Shown: positions 17,968-27,758, counted from the stretch's first letter. The stretch: 55,260 nt of DNA from an uncultured Clostridia bacterium (GCA_947589025.1 CANQAY010000001.1:87419-142678); one strand, 5' to 3'. Translations and numbers: made by a program. Notes: generated by a model from the letters alone, not told the origin.

Positions 17968-20817
17968 ATGCTAGAAAACATTGTTGTTAAAGGCGCAAAG
18001 GAAAATAACTTAAAAAACGTTAATTTAACCATACCAAAAAACAAATTGGTGGTTTTTTCTGGAGTAAGTGGGTGCGGCAAATCCACCCTTGCGTTTGATA
18101 CCATTTTTGCCGAGGGCCAAAGGCGATATATGGAAAGTTTATCTAGTTATGCGCGCCAATTTTTGGGGCAGATGACAAAGCCCGATGTTGAAAGCATTGA
18201 CGGCCTTAGCCCGGCCATTTCAATAGACCAAAAAAGCACAAACAACAACCCGCGTTCAACTGTTGGCACAATAACCGAAATTTATGATTACATTAGGCTG
18301 TTGTTTGCGCGCATTGGCAAACCTTATTGCCCAAAATGCGGCAAGCCAATATCGGTGCAGACGCTGGACCAAATTGTGGATAGGGTTAGGGACGAGATTG
18401 CCGATGGCACAAAAATGCTTGTAATGGCGCCAATTGTAAGGGGGCAAAAGGGCAGCCACGAAAAAACGCTTGACGGCCTTAGGAAAGATGGTTTTGTGCG
18501 CGTTATGGTGGATAAAGTGGTTTATTCGCTTGACGATAGCATTGTGCTGGATAAAAACAAGCGCCACGATGTTTATGTGGTGGTGGACCGCATTGTTAAA
18601 AAAGAGGGCATAACCTCCCGGTTAACTGAATCGGTTAGCAAATGTTTGCAAATGGCGGACGGGCTGGTTATTATTAATGCGAATGATGAAAATAAGTTAT
18701 ATAGTGTTAAATATAGTTGTGTGGATTGCGGCATTTCTATACCCGACATAGAGCCAACATTGTTCAGTTTTAATAACCATGCTGGTGCCTGCCCAAAATG
18801 CGCTGGGCTGGGCTATGTTATTAAAATTAGTGAAAACGCAATTGTAAAAAATGATAGATTTTCAATAAACGAGGGTGCGCTTTCCGTTATGGGCTTTAAC
18901 ATTGATGCAACCGGCATGACAAAAAAAGCATTAAACAAACTTGTTAAAAAATATGGCTACACGCTGGATACCCCTTATTATAAACTTTCTAAGGAAACAC
19001 GGCAGGCGCTTATTAATGGCGAAACGGGGGATAAAGAATTGATTGCGCCAAATTTGCACCAATATATTGTGCAAAAAGATGCACTGTTTATGGGCATTAT
19101 TCCGGATTTATTAAGGCGTTTTCAGGAGAGCCAAAGCGAATATGTTAAAGACGAAATTTATAAACTTATGAGTGAGGATACCTGCCCCGAATGTTTGGGC
19201 AAAAGGCTTAACCCTAGCGCGCTTTCAATAAAAATTGCGGGCAAAAATATTGCCGAGCTGTGCGATTTATCTATTGAAAAACTTTACGATTTTATAAGCA
19301 ATTTAAAACTTACAAAAACAGAAAAATCCATTGCAGAAAGCATTATTAAAGAGATTTTGGGCAGGCTGCATTTCCTTTTGGATGTTGGCCTAAATTATTT
19401 GTCACTATCCAGGCGCGCGGGCACACTTTCGGGTGGAGAAAGCCAGCGCATAAGGCTTGCAACCCAAATTGGCAGTGGGCTTAGCGGGGTGCTATATATC
19501 CTTGACGAGCCAAGCATTGGCCTGCACCAGCGAGATAATGACAAGCTTATTGCAACACTTAAAAATTTGCGTGATTTAGGCAACACGCTTATTGTGGTTG
19601 AGCACGATGAGGATACTATTCGTGCTGCGGATTATTTGGTGGATATTGGCCCGCTTGCCGGCGTGCATGGTGGGGAAATTGTTGCAACCGGCTCGGTTGA
19701 AGATTTAATTAACAGCCCAAAATCAATGACTGGCAAATTTTTGTCGGGCGAAATGAAAATTGAAGTGCCTAAAAAACGGCGCGAAATTAAAAAGGGTTAC
19801 ATTCGTCTGTTAGGCTGTAAAGAGCATAATATTGATAACTTTGATGTTGCCATACCAAAAGGCGTGTTAACGTGCATAACGGGCGTTTCGGGCAGCGGAA
19901 AATCAACATTAGTTAATGATATATTCTATCAGGCACTGTTTAACAAATTAAATAGGCGGGATAAAGAGCGCAATTTAACCGACATTTTGGGGATTGAAGA
20001 AGTTGATAAAGTTATTCAAATAGACCAAACCCCAATAGGCAGAACGCCACGCAGCAACCCAGCCACTTTCTCGGGCGTGTTTACCGATATTAGAAAGCTG
20101 TTTGCATCCACCCCCACCGCTAAAGAAAAGGGCTTTGACCTTGGATATTTTAGTTTTAACATTGAAGGCGGCAGGTGTGAAGCCTGCGCGGGAGACGGCG
20201 TTAAACGGCTTAGAATGTATTTTATGGCGGACGTTTTTGTGCCATGTGAAGTTTGCGGCGGCAAGCGTTATTCGCGTGAAGTTTTGGACGTAAAGTATAA
20301 AGGAAAATCCATTTATGATGTGCTTGAAATGACAATTGATGAAGCATATGAGTTTTTTGACGCAATCCCTCAAATAAAACGCAAATTGCAAACGTTGGTG
20401 GATGTTGGTTTAGGCTATGTAAAATTGGGGCAAAGTGCCACCACACTTTCGGGCGGAGAGGCGCAAAGGCTTAAACTTGCAACCGAATTAACCAGGCGGG
20501 ATACCGGCAACACGGTTTATATTTTGGACGAACCAACCACCGGCTTGCATTCATATGACGTGAAAAAATTGGTGGATATTTTGCAACGTTTGGTGGGAAA
20601 TGGTAATACCGTTGTGGTTATTGAACATAATTTAGATATAATTAAAACGGCGGACTATATTATAGATATGGGGCCAGAAGGCGGTGATGGTGGCGGCCAA
20701 ATTGTTGCAACTGGCACGCCAGAAGAAATAACTAAAAACAAAAACAGTTACACTGGCCAATATTTAAAAAAATTGTTAAAGGTGGGTAATGAAAAGATCA
20801 ATAAAAAAGTGCTATAG
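17968..20817 (+). CDS. uvrA: excinuclease ABC subunit A
   Basis: UvrA is the damage-sensing ATPase of nucleotide excision repair and loads UvrB. The 949 residues contain two ABC modules: Walker A GVSGCGKS (about 32) and GVSGSGKS (about 640), with signature sequences LSGGESQRIRLA and LSGGEAQRLKLA. Zinc-binding Cys pairs are seen as CPKCGKPI, CVDCG..CPKCAG, and in the second half CEACAGDG..CEVCGGKRYS. A strong TTGGAGG site precedes the ATG. The 3' end overlaps the next gene by 29 bp, so the two are translationally linked. Confidence 0.98.
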   Translation: MLENIVVKGAKENNLKNVNLTIPKNKLVVFSGVSGCGKSTLAFDTIFAEGQRRYMESLSSYARQFLGQMTKPDVESIDGLSPAISIDQKSTNNNPRSTVGTITEIYDYIRLLFARIGKPYCPKCGKPISVQTLDQIVDRVRDEIADGTKMLVMAPIVRGQKGSHEKTLDGLRKDGFVRVMVDKVVYSLDDSIVLDKNKRHDVYVVVDRIVKKEGITSRLTESVSKCLQMADGLVIINANDENKLYSVKYSCVDCGISIPDIEPTLFSFNNHAGACPKCAGLGYVIKISENAIVKNDRFSINEGALSVMGFNIDATGMTKKALNKLVKKYGYTLDTPYYKLSKETRQALINGETGDKELIAPNLHQYIVQKDALFMGIIPDLLRRFQESQSEYVKDEIYKLMSEDTCPECLGKRLNPSALSIKIAGKNIAELCDLSIEKLYDFISNLKLTKTEKSIAESIIKEILGRLHFLLDVGLNYLSLSRRAGTLSGGESQRIRLATQIGSGLSGVLYILDEPSIGLHQRDNDKLIATLKNLRDLGNTLIVVEHDEDTIRAADYLVDIGPLAGVHGGEIVATGSVEDLINSPKSMTGKFLSGEMKIEVPKKRREIKKGYIRLLGCKEHNIDNFDVAIPKGVLTCITGVSGSGKSTLVNDIFYQALFNKLNRRDKERNLTDILGIEEVDKVIQIDQTPIGRTPRSNPATFSGVFTDIRKLFASTPTAKEKGFDLGYFSFNIEGGRCEACAGDGVKRLRMYFMADVFVPCEVCGGKRYSREVLDVKYKGKSIYDVLEMTIDEAYEFFDAIPQIKRKLQTLVDVGLGYVKLGQSATTLSGGEAQRLKLATELTRRDTGNTVYILDEPTTGLHSYDVKKLVDILQRLVGNGNTVVVIEHNLDIIKTADYIIDMGPEGGDGGGQIVATGTPEEITKNKNSYTGQYLKKLLKVGNEKINKKVL

Positions 20818-21106
20818 CATTTTAGATTTGCCATATAACGCCAGCATAGAAGATGTTAAATTAAGGCAAAAAATGCTAACAAAATTAATAAATGCCAAAA
20901 GCTTAAAAAATGGCAAATTATATAAACGGGAACTAAGAAAAATTAATATAGCCGCAGAAAAAATTATATTTAACATAAATAAATATGGCGTTAGTAATAA
21001 AAATTACACAACTTATGAATCGGACTTTAACAATGTTTTTAATGTGCTTTTAACTTTTGGTTTGGTGGCATTTGTTGCCGTTGTAAGTTTTATTATGATT
21101 TTATAA
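20789..21106 (+). CDS. degenerate J-domain-like membrane protein overlapping uvrA (105 aa)
   Basis: The start lies inside the end of uvrA, with AAAGGTGGGT before it. The N-terminus (CYSILDLPYNASIEDVKL) resembles helix I-II of a DnaJ domain, but the HPD tripeptide that activates Hsp70 is absent, so it should not act as a normal J-protein. The middle is strongly basic, and residues about 84-104 form one C-terminal membrane helix. The gene meets the convergent DUF4363 gene end to end with overlapping or abutting stop codons. Its tight link to uvrA is a context observation; a repair role is not shown. Confidence 0.7.
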   Translation: MKRSIKKCYSILDLPYNASIEDVKLRQKMLTKLINAKSLKNGKLYKRELRKINIAAEKIIFNINKYGVSNKNYTTYESDFNNVFNVLLTFGLVAFVAVVSFIMIL

Positions 21107-21487
21107 CAAGTTAAGCATATCAATGCCTGTGGTTTGGTTAAGCCCTTTTAAGTTATAACTAAGCAAACGGGAATAGGTTATTGCATCCTCTTGGCTTTTG
21201 TTAATGCAGGCGGCACATAAATATTGCAAATAATCACTAACTGGCTGCAAATCTTTACGGGAAATGGATACACAAAGCGTGTCCATTTCTTTTGTCCAAA
21301 AATCGTTTAAATTAAAAATTTTTTCTTGCAAATTTTTATCTTCAACCTCGGTTAACAGCAGCGTTTCGTGTATTTCGTTGCTTTCGTTAGATAATCTATC
21401 AAAAACCTTTTGTGTGTGCACGCCATCCCAAATGCAAAGTGATGTAACGGCAAGGAATAATATTAACATTGGTATCCACATTTTCAT
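21101..21487 (-). CDS. DUF4363 family protein
   Basis: The 128-residue protein has an N-terminal signal-anchor helix (about residues 4-20) and an extracytoplasmic helical domain. It fits DUF4363, including its paired helices. It starts inside the stop of the DUF421 gene (ATGA-type 4-bp overlap), and DUF421-DUF4363 pairs are a known arrangement in Clostridia. The molecular role of the pair is not established. There is no visible terminator between this gene and the convergent 20789 gene. Confidence 0.75.
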   Translation of the reverse strand: MKMWIPMLILFLAVTSLCIWDGVHTQKVFDRLSNESNEIHETLLLTEVEDKNLQEKIFNLNDFWTKEMDTLCVSISRKDLQPVSDYLQYLCAACINKSQEDAITYSRLLSYNLKGLNQTTGIDMLNLL

Positions 21488-22200
21488 AGTTTCATCTCCT
21501 TATAAATATCATTAATTAAAGTTAAGCTTCCGCCTTTTTTTTGATATGAAAGTTTGCCCTTTTCATCAATGGATAGTATTATAAGTTGTTTTAAATTGCT
21601 CACATTAATGTGCTTTAAAATTTTTTGCAATTTTTCGTCAGTTAGGTTTAGTGTTGTAAACTCTTTTTTAATTAATTTGCCATCGCTAACAACAATGTGG
21701 GGCAATTGGGCTGGTGGATTTTGCACTTTAACATCTTGCGCGGTGGCGGGTGCGTTTTCACTTTTTGGTATTATGCTAATTTTCCCATTGGTTTCAACAA
21801 TGGCGTAAAGCACTTGGTCTAATGAATAATAATTGCATTGCCTAATGGCTTCCATCAAATCGTCAATATTCATGTTTAAATCTTTAAGTGCCTTATATTC
21901 AATTCCGTTTGGGCTTATAATTATAACTGGGCGCCCGCTCATCAGCCGCCTTAACGCAATGCTTTTGCGCGTTAACATGGTTATAATGTAATGTATCAAA
22001 ACCAGTATTGCCAGCGGCAAAATTCCGTTTAAAAGCGGAATGTTTGTGTCGCTCATGGGCAGGGTTGCCAAATCGGCAATAATAAGGGTAATAACCACTT
22101 CGTATGGTTGCATTTCGCCAATTTGCCGCTTGCCCATCATGCGCAAAAACACCAAAACTGTTATATAAATTATAATTACACGTATAAAAACAATAAACAT
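21484..22200 (-). CDS. DUF421 (YetF/YcaP-like) membrane protein
   Basis: The 238 residues begin with three hydrophobic helices (about 2-18, 33-48, 57-77), which include the LVFLRMMGKRQIGEMQPYE motif typical of DUF421. A soluble YetF-type domain follows (VIISPNGIEYKALKDLNMNIDDLMEAIRQ), then a linker and a second small domain. No Shine-Dalgarno sequence is visible before the ATG, which lies 40 bp after the flippase stop, so co-transcription with the flippase is likely. It is translationally coupled to DUF4363. Homologues occur near sporulation or envelope genes, but function is unknown. Confidence 0.85.
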   Translation of the reverse strand: MFIVFIRVIIIYITVLVFLRMMGKRQIGEMQPYEVVITLIIADLATLPMSDTNIPLLNGILPLAILVLIHYIITMLTRKSIALRRLMSGRPVIIISPNGIEYKALKDLNMNIDDLMEAIRQCNYYSLDQVLYAIVETNGKISIIPKSENAPATAQDVKVQNPPAQLPHIVVSDGKLIKKEFTTLNLTDEKLQKILKHINVSNLKQLIILSIDEKGKLSYQKKGGSLTLINDIYKEMKL

Positions 22201-22240
22201 ATATTAATTATGTTTATTTGTTGTTAATTTTATTCAATTT

Positions 22241-23752
22241 TTAATTTTTTGCTTGTTTTTTGCGCTTTATTAAACTAAATAGCGTGGATAAATCATAAAT
22301 ATTAAAAATTTTGCAAAGCACAAGTGTGCAGCCAATTGCACACAATCCGCCAATTATGCCGGCAAAAAAGTTTGTAAAAACATGCAACGCAATGTTTGAA
22401 ACAAAATGCCCAATTAAACTGGAAGGTATGGTTATTAATGTGTATTTAGATGTTAATTTAATTAAATTAAAATTAAAGTTTGGCACTGTTTTTTTAATTT
22501 TTCTTAAATTTAAAAATGTTATTAATGTCATGGATAAAAAGAAAGATATTATTATTGAATTTATGCCCACAATTGGGGTAAAAATAATTAAACTTAAAAG
22601 CAGCACCACCGAGCCCAAAACATAGTTTATAAACGATTTTATTTCCAAATTTAATGCGTTTAGCATGCTGCCCGTTAAATTGCAAAGGCTAATTGGCAGC
22701 ACGCACACAGCGGCAAGTTGCAGCAGCACGCCAGAGAGTTGGTTGTTATATAGCACAATGCCAATTAAATCTCCAACCGACAAATAAAGCGGAATAAACA
22801 GCATTGAAATGAACACCGAAACTTGCAACGATTTTGTTATGTTTTGGTTAATTGTTTCATAGTTGCTTTTAATTAAAAGTGAAGATATTGACGGAATAAG
22901 CACCATGCTAATGCTTCCAATAACCGCCATAGGCACAAAAAGCATTGGGAAAGTCATGCCCATAATAACGCCAAAGCTGGCAACCGCTTCGCTTTGTGAA
23001 TAGCCCGCCAATATAAGCATGGATGGAATAATTAATGTGGTTAATGGTTGCACTAGCGAGCCCGCCAACCTAACCCCCGTTATTGGCAGCGCACTTTTAA
23101 ACACATTTTTAAATTCCCCCTTTTTAAAACATAATTTGCCGCGCTTAAAGTAAATTATAATTGTTATTAGGGCAGAGCATAGGCAGGTTATGTTAAAAGC
23201 AATGGCAGAATATTTTGTTGCAACAAAATAATCGGTTACTTTAAACAACATAATAAACGTTAGTGCAAACCTAATAATTTGTTCAATAAGTTCGGTCAGC
23301 CCGCAGTTAAAATAATCATTTTGCCCCCACAGTGCGCCTCTAAACACGGCGTAAATGGCGCTAAAAATTATTGAAGGCACCAAAATTAACAAAATTTCAA
23401 CCGCTTTATTTTCAGTTAAAATTATGCCCCAAAAAGATTTTAAAGCAAAAATAATGCCCGAACATCCAACTGCCACAATCAGCGCCAAAATTAAGGCGGA
23501 TGTTACCACCTGATTGCGCTTTTTTAATTCGGAATTTACCTCGTATTTGCTAACAAATTTGGCGGTGGTTAGCGGGATGCCGCTAGATATTAACGTCATA
23601 AAAATGCCTAATATTGACGACGCCATTTGATATAACCCCAGCCCAAGCGCTGTTAATTTGCGAGAAAGATATATTCTAAAAATAAAGCCCAAAAGGCGCG
23701 TTATAATTGAAAAGATTGTAACAGTTGCAACTGCTTTAAAAATAGTTTTCAT
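22241..23752 (-). CDS. SpoVB/MurJ-type polysaccharide or lipid-linked precursor flippase
   Basis: The 503 residues contain about 14 hydrophobic helices, beginning with FKAVATVTIFSIITRLLGFIFRIYLSRKLTALGLGLYQ, the characteristic start of the SpoVB branch of the MOP flippase superfamily. Such proteins move lipid-linked cell-wall or polysaccharide precursors across the membrane; SpoVB acts in spore cortex formation and is related to MurJ. Whether this copy is general or spore-specific cannot be read from sequence. The last residues are basic. It heads a minus-strand group with DUF421 and DUF4363. Confidence 0.88.
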   Translation of the reverse strand: MKTIFKAVATVTIFSIITRLLGFIFRIYLSRKLTALGLGLYQMASSILGIFMTLISSGIPLTTAKFVSKYEVNSELKKRNQVVTSALILALIVAVGCSGIIFALKSFWGIILTENKAVEILLILVPSIIFSAIYAVFRGALWGQNDYFNCGLTELIEQIIRFALTFIMLFKVTDYFVATKYSAIAFNITCLCSALITIIIYFKRGKLCFKKGEFKNVFKSALPITGVRLAGSLVQPLTTLIIPSMLILAGYSQSEAVASFGVIMGMTFPMLFVPMAVIGSISMVLIPSISSLLIKSNYETINQNITKSLQVSVFISMLFIPLYLSVGDLIGIVLYNNQLSGVLLQLAAVCVLPISLCNLTGSMLNALNLEIKSFINYVLGSVVLLLSLIIFTPIVGINSIIISFFLSMTLITFLNLRKIKKTVPNFNFNLIKLTSKYTLITIPSSLIGHFVSNIALHVFTNFFAGIIGGLCAIGCTLVLCKIFNIYDLSTLFSLIKRKKQAKN

Positions 23753-23833
23753 AGTTTGTCCTAAATTAATATATAATTTAGTTTTTAAATATATGATTGT
23801 ATATTTATTTAGTTAAATTGAATATATATTATT

Positions 23834-24136
23834 ATGAAACTAAAATTGGCAAACAGTTTTTATTATCAAATTAAAAAAGAAGATGATTTTAACGCACTCA
23901 TTTTTAAATTTAATTCTTGCAAACAAAATGTGTTAAGAAACAATGATGCATTGTCATTTTTTGCCGGAGAATGGGTTAAGGTGACGGTGAATGATTACAT
24001 AACGCATATAGTTAAGCCGGCAGAAAGTTTAAATGATATTGCCAAACTTTATAATAAAGAAAAGCAAAAACTAATTTTAGATAATAACTTAACTTGCGAG
24101 CATTTATTTATTGGGCAAAATTTAAAAATTTATTAA
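23834..24136 (+). CDS. small LysM-domain protein without signal peptide (100 aa)
   Basis: Residues about 57-100 form a LysM module (THIVKPAESLNDIAKLYN..LIDNN-type..LFIGQNLKIY), which normally binds peptidoglycan or other N-acetylglucosamine polymers. Residues 1-55 are unrecognised. There is no signal peptide or membrane segment, as in spore-coat-type or cytoplasmic LysM proteins. No Shine-Dalgarno site lies before the ATG; TATATA at 23823-23828 is only five bases upstream, so the mRNA could be leaderless. It is divergent from the flippase and is followed by a bidirectional terminator. Confidence 0.75.
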   Translation: MKLKLANSFYYQIKKEDDFNALIFKFNSCKQNVLRNNDALSFFAGEWVKVTVNDYITHIVKPAESLNDIAKLYNKEKQKLILDNNLTCEHLFIGQNLKIY

Positions 24137-24170
24137 AAAAAGCACTAATTAAAGTGCTTTATTTTTTTTC
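24137..24170. terminator. bidirectional terminator
   Basis: AAAGCACT (24139-24146) pairs with AGTGCTTT (24153-24160) around AATTAA, with A's upstream and T's downstream on both strands. It serves the LysM gene and the convergent 1044-residue surface-protein gene. Confidence 0.85.
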
Positions 24171-27100
24171 GTTTTCTTTGTTGGTTGTGTTAGCATCTGC
24201 TTTTTCACTTTCTTCAACCACATTGCTTGTTTTAGCCTCGTTAGAAAGTTTTTTAATTAACATGTTTAAATATTGTTCTGATTTTGTAAATTCAATTTCG
24301 CCGTTAACTTTATTAATGTTAACACCAACATTAGCAGAAAGGCGCCTATTTTTGCGCATATCTTTATCTAGTGCGTTAATTTCTGCCGCTGGGGCGCGGT
24401 TAATTTTAAGCTGCCTTAATTTGTTTAAATCTTTTTTATAGTCTTCTTCAAACTTGGTGCGCTCGGCAATCAAATTGTTTAACTGCTTATTAAGGTCGGT
24501 TAATTTTTCTTCCCTTAACTGGGTTGCTTTTCTGCTATAATATTGCTTAGAAACGGTTCTGTTTCTGTCATAATCATTTTTAGTTTTTCTTGATGGCTTT
24601 TTCCATTTAACTTTTCTTGCCATAACGCCCACAACGCATATAACAATGGCAATGGCAAACAAAATGCTTGGTATTGCATAAATCCATGCCTGAGAGTTAT
24701 TGTTTTGCTCTTCATTGTCGGTGTTGTTGTCGTCGGTGTCAGTGTCAGCATCATTATTGGTTGTTACTTGGTTTAACACTTTAACATTGGCGTTTGCGGT
24801 GTTGTCGAATTTATTAAATTCGTCCTCTTCAATTGGGTCAAAAATAATATTTGCAAAGAATGCCTTGCCCGTGCATGGGGTGGCTTCGCTGCCCAAAGAA
24901 AACTCTAAATAACTGGTAACTGTGCTTGATGGTTTAATGTAAAAAGCGTATTTTTCCCAATTTTCGCCCGTTTGAATGTTGGTAAATTTAGAGTCAAAAC
25001 TCGTTAGACCAATGCTTGCGCCAATATCCTCTTGCTTAACATCTTCTTTACTGCTGTTTAATTCGGCAGTGAAAACATAAATAACAATTTTATAATAATT
25101 GGAACTATCCAAGTTAAAACCTAAGCTAGATTTTAAAGTGTAATAAGTGTCTTGCTCTTCAGCGCCACTGTTAAAATTATTTGTGCAAATGCCAATTGCG
25201 TTTTTGTTTATTTCATAATCTTTATCTTCATCAGCAATGGCTGTTTGTATGTTTGAAAGTGTGCTTGCATAACTTGGGTTAATATGAAGGTTAGGCGTTG
25301 TGCCAGTTTCATCCAAGTTAAATTTGCCTTTAAATGCAATTTGTTTATTTTCTGCCCCGGTAAAGAAGTTGGTAATTTCAGATAAATCTACTTCAACATT
25401 TTTAATATTGTTTACGCCATATGTGGTGTAGTTATAATAAACATTGTCAACATAAGCATAGGTGGATGCATTTTTAATTGTAAACCTAATTGCGACATTT
25501 AATGGTTGATAGCCAGTTTTTATATTAAACCTAACTGTTTGCCAGTTGTATGCGGCAACAATTTGCTCGGCCTCGTAACTAGCCAACACAATTTCATTGC
25601 CGTCAACAGTGCAAACAAGTTCAATTGTTAAGTTGCCATATTGAGGTTGCACATCCATCATAAAAGTGTAATTAGCATTGGCCGATAAATTCTTAGTGTC
25701 AGATGTATAAGATAATGTTTGCGCGCCCGAATTGTACATCATCAGCACATTTTCATCTTTATCATTGTAAGGTTTGGATAAACGGTCATAATTATAACTA
25801 TTTTTAAGTTTGTCCCACTCGGCAGAGCTGGTGTTTACAATGCCATATTTTTGCACGGCATTTTTGTCAGCCGAAATTTGCCAATTAGTTGCACCGGCAG
25901 GGTATGGGTTGGCAACATCATTAACTTCCATTGCGTTAAAGTTGCCATTTGGCATAAAGTTGGTGTTATTTTCGCTATCTGCGATTTTTTTGGCTGCACT
26001 AACTAAATCAAACTTTTTAATGTCACTAGAAGCGGAAGAGTAAGTTGCATAATTTATTTTGCAAATATAGAAGTTGGATACATAAAATATGCCGCTAGCA
26101 TTAGAGCCGTTGTCACCCAAGCCAATAACAAGTTGCAATGGGGCAAGTTCGTCAAAAGTTCTTACATAAAATGAATAAGTTTGATAGTTTGTTGAACCAG
26201 ATATTAAAATTCTTTCACTTTCGTAGTTGTTTTCGGTTTCAACAAGTTGCAAAAATGCATTGCCAGTTGAAATGTTGCTTGCCTTTGCGGTAACGCTTAT
26301 TTTATAAAGACTGTTTTTGCCAAGTTTATAAGATTCAAAACCATCCTCTTCGCTAGGGGTTTTGTTAAAAGTGTTATCGGTTGTGGCATATGCAACGTAA
26401 CCATCGTTAGCATCAAGTTTAAACACCCAGTTGTGAACACCGTCATAAGCGGTAGAATTTGTGTTTTTATCTGTTTTTATATAATCAGCATTATAATTGC
26501 CACCAGTTGGGGTAGTTTTTGGCTCAAAAGGTTTTTTAGTTAGGTCAAATTCAAATTTATCAACATTTTTTGTGCTGTTATCCAACACTGCATATTGGTT
26601 TTTGGATGAAACAGTTGTAAAATATTTAATTTCTTCCGCGGATGAAACATCACAACGAATTCTATCAAACAGCACAGTGCCGTCACCATGCAAATATAAG
26701 CCAAGTTTTAAGTTAAGGGTAGTGGTTTCATCTGTTGATATAAAGAAATAATAATCTTGCCAACCTAACGAGTCTATTGAATTTATTTGTGCAACAACTT
26801 CATTGTCATTGTCGGCATCAAACAAATACAAGGCACCAATTCCTGCATTAATGTCCGTTCGGGCAGAAACCGTTATTCTGTAATATCCGCTTGCTGCAAA
26901 CGACACTGAATTGTTGGTTGTAAAGCCAAAGTGCGCAGAGTGAGATTTTTGTTCAGTTTCGTCATCCTTTTCTTTAAAAGAGCTTATTCTTAATGCGTAA
27001 CGGTTATTTTTTTGGTCTATTTCAGGGTGCTCAAATTTTTTATATTTGTTATCAAATAAATCTACAACGCCGGCGCTAACGTTTGCAAGCTCCAAATTGC

Positions 27101-27293
27101 CGCTGGCAGTAAAACTATCCGGCACATTGTTGCTGTTGTATAAGTTAAATTCGTTATTAGTGTAATTACTTACGCTTGCTGCGGCTGCAATTATGCTTTT
27201 AGGTGCAAAAACAAAGCCGCACATGCAAGCAAGTATAATAGAAAAAATAAAAATGTAACTAAATAATTTGGTAAATAAACTTTTAGATTTCAT
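24159..27293 (-). CDS. surface protein with four carbohydrate-binding-like modules, membrane helix and cytoplasmic coiled coil (1044 aa)
   Basis: AGAGGGA precedes the ATG. Residues 1-38 form a signal peptide. Four beta-sandwich modules of about 150 residues resemble CBM4/9-type jelly rolls; each has a (Y/N)Y(R/K/T)I-V strand and a W(Q/E)xYxFxI(S/K) strand. Recognisable starts are YYRITVSARTDINAG (about 138), YKISVTAKASNIS (about 331), YTFMMDVQPQYGN (about 543) and YYKIVIYVFTAEL (about 731). An Asp/Asn-rich linker precedes one membrane helix (about 868-891). A basic, coiled-coil tail of some 150 residues then lies in the cytoplasm. No catalytic domain was found. It could bind a glycan outside and a cytoplasmic partner inside; this is inference. 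Confidence 0.83.
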   Translation of the reverse strand: MKSKSLFTKLFSYIFIFSIILACMCGFVFAPKSIIAAAASVSNYTNNEFNLYNSNNVPDSFTASGNLELANVSAGVVDLFDNKYKKFEHPEIDQKNNRYALRISSFKEKDDETEQKSHSAHFGFTTNNSVSFAASGYYRITVSARTDINAGIGALYLFDADNDNEVVAQINSIDSLGWQDYYFFISTDETTTLNLKLGLYLHGDGTVLFDRIRCDVSSAEEIKYFTTVSSKNQYAVLDNSTKNVDKFEFDLTKKPFEPKTTPTGGNYNADYIKTDKNTNSTAYDGVHNWVFKLDANDGYVAYATTDNTFNKTPSEEDGFESYKLGKNSLYKISVTAKASNISTGNAFLQLVETENNYESERILISGSTNYQTYSFYVRTFDELAPLQLVIGLGDNGSNASGIFYVSNFYICKINYATYSSASSDIKKFDLVSAAKKIADSENNTNFMPNGNFNAMEVNDVANPYPAGATNWQISADKNAVQKYGIVNTSSAEWDKLKNSYNYDRLSKPYNDKDENVLMMYNSGAQTLSYTSDTKNLSANANYTFMMDVQPQYGNLTIELVCTVDGNEIVLASYEAEQIVAAYNWQTVRFNIKTGYQPLNVAIRFTIKNASTYAYVDNVYYNYTTYGVNNIKNVEVDLSEITNFFTGAENKQIAFKGKFNLDETGTTPNLHINPSYASTLSNIQTAIADEDKDYEINKNAIGICTNNFNSGAEEQDTYYTLKSSLGFNLDSSNYYKIVIYVFTAELNSSKEDVKQEDIGASIGLTSFDSKFTNIQTGENWEKYAFYIKPSSTVTSYLEFSLGSEATPCTGKAFFANIIFDPIEEDEFNKFDNTANANVKVLNQVTTNNDADTDTDDNNTDNEEQNNNSQAWIYAIPSILFAIAIVICVVGVMARKVKWKKPSRKTKNDYDRNRTVSKQYYSRKATQLREEKLTDLNKQLNNLIAERTKFEEDYKKDLNKLRQLKINRAPAAEINALDKDMRKNRRLSANVGVNINKVNGEIEFTKSEQYLNMLIKKLSNEAKTSNVVEESEKADANTTNKENEKK

Positions 27294-27328
27294 AGTCCCT
27301 CTTAAATATTATTGCTATAAACTTTTTT

Positions 27329-27357
27329 ATTATAATACAAATTTTAAAAAAAAGCAA
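27329..27357 (-). promoter_or_regulatory. SigA-type promoter for the 1044-aa surface protein
   Basis: Minus strand: TTGCTT (27357-27352), a 17-nt spacer, TATAAT (27334-27329), 36 nt before the start codon. Confidence 0.7.
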
Positions 27358-27389
27358 ATAAAAAAAGCCTAAAATCACACAATAAGCAT

Positions 27390-27752
27390 ATGAAAAAAGT
27401 AAATAAATTTTACATTTTGCTTTTTGGGGCGTTAATTGGCATTATTAACGGGTTTTTTGGTGGCGGGGGCGGAATGGTGGTTGTGCCAGTTTTAAATAAA
27501 TTGTTTAAAATGGAACAAAAAAAGGCGCAGGCAACCGCGCTGTTTGTAATTTTGCCAATAAGCCTAATTAGTGCCATTGTTTACATGTGCCATAATTCAA
27601 TAGATTTTGCCACCGGTTGGCCGGTTATTGTGGGCATTGTGGCGGGCGGGATTGTTGGCGCAACTCTTTTAAACAAGCTTAACAACAAAATTGTTAAAGG
27701 CATATTTATCTTTTTTATGGCGCTTGGCGGCGTGGGAATGTTAATTTGGTAG
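27390..27752 (+). CDS. TSUP (TauE/SafE) permease, N-terminal-type half
   Basis: The 120-residue protein has about four hydrophobic segments and the glycine-rich TSUP repeat motif NGFFGGGGGMVVVPVL near residue 20. Full TSUP transporters are about 250 residues with two such halves. Here the second half is a separate gene 6 bp downstream, so the two products probably make a heterodimer or higher oligomer. TSUP proteins move sulfite, sulfoacetate, thiosulfate or other organic anions; substrate cannot be told. No clear Shine-Dalgarno site precedes the ATG. Confidence 0.85.
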   Translation: MKKVNKFYILLFGALIGIINGFFGGGGGMVVVPVLNKLFKMEQKKAQATALFVILPISLISAIVYMCHNSIDFATGWPVIVGIVAGGIVGATLLNKLNNKIVKGIFIFFMALGGVGMLIW

Positions 27753-27758
27753 GTTAAT

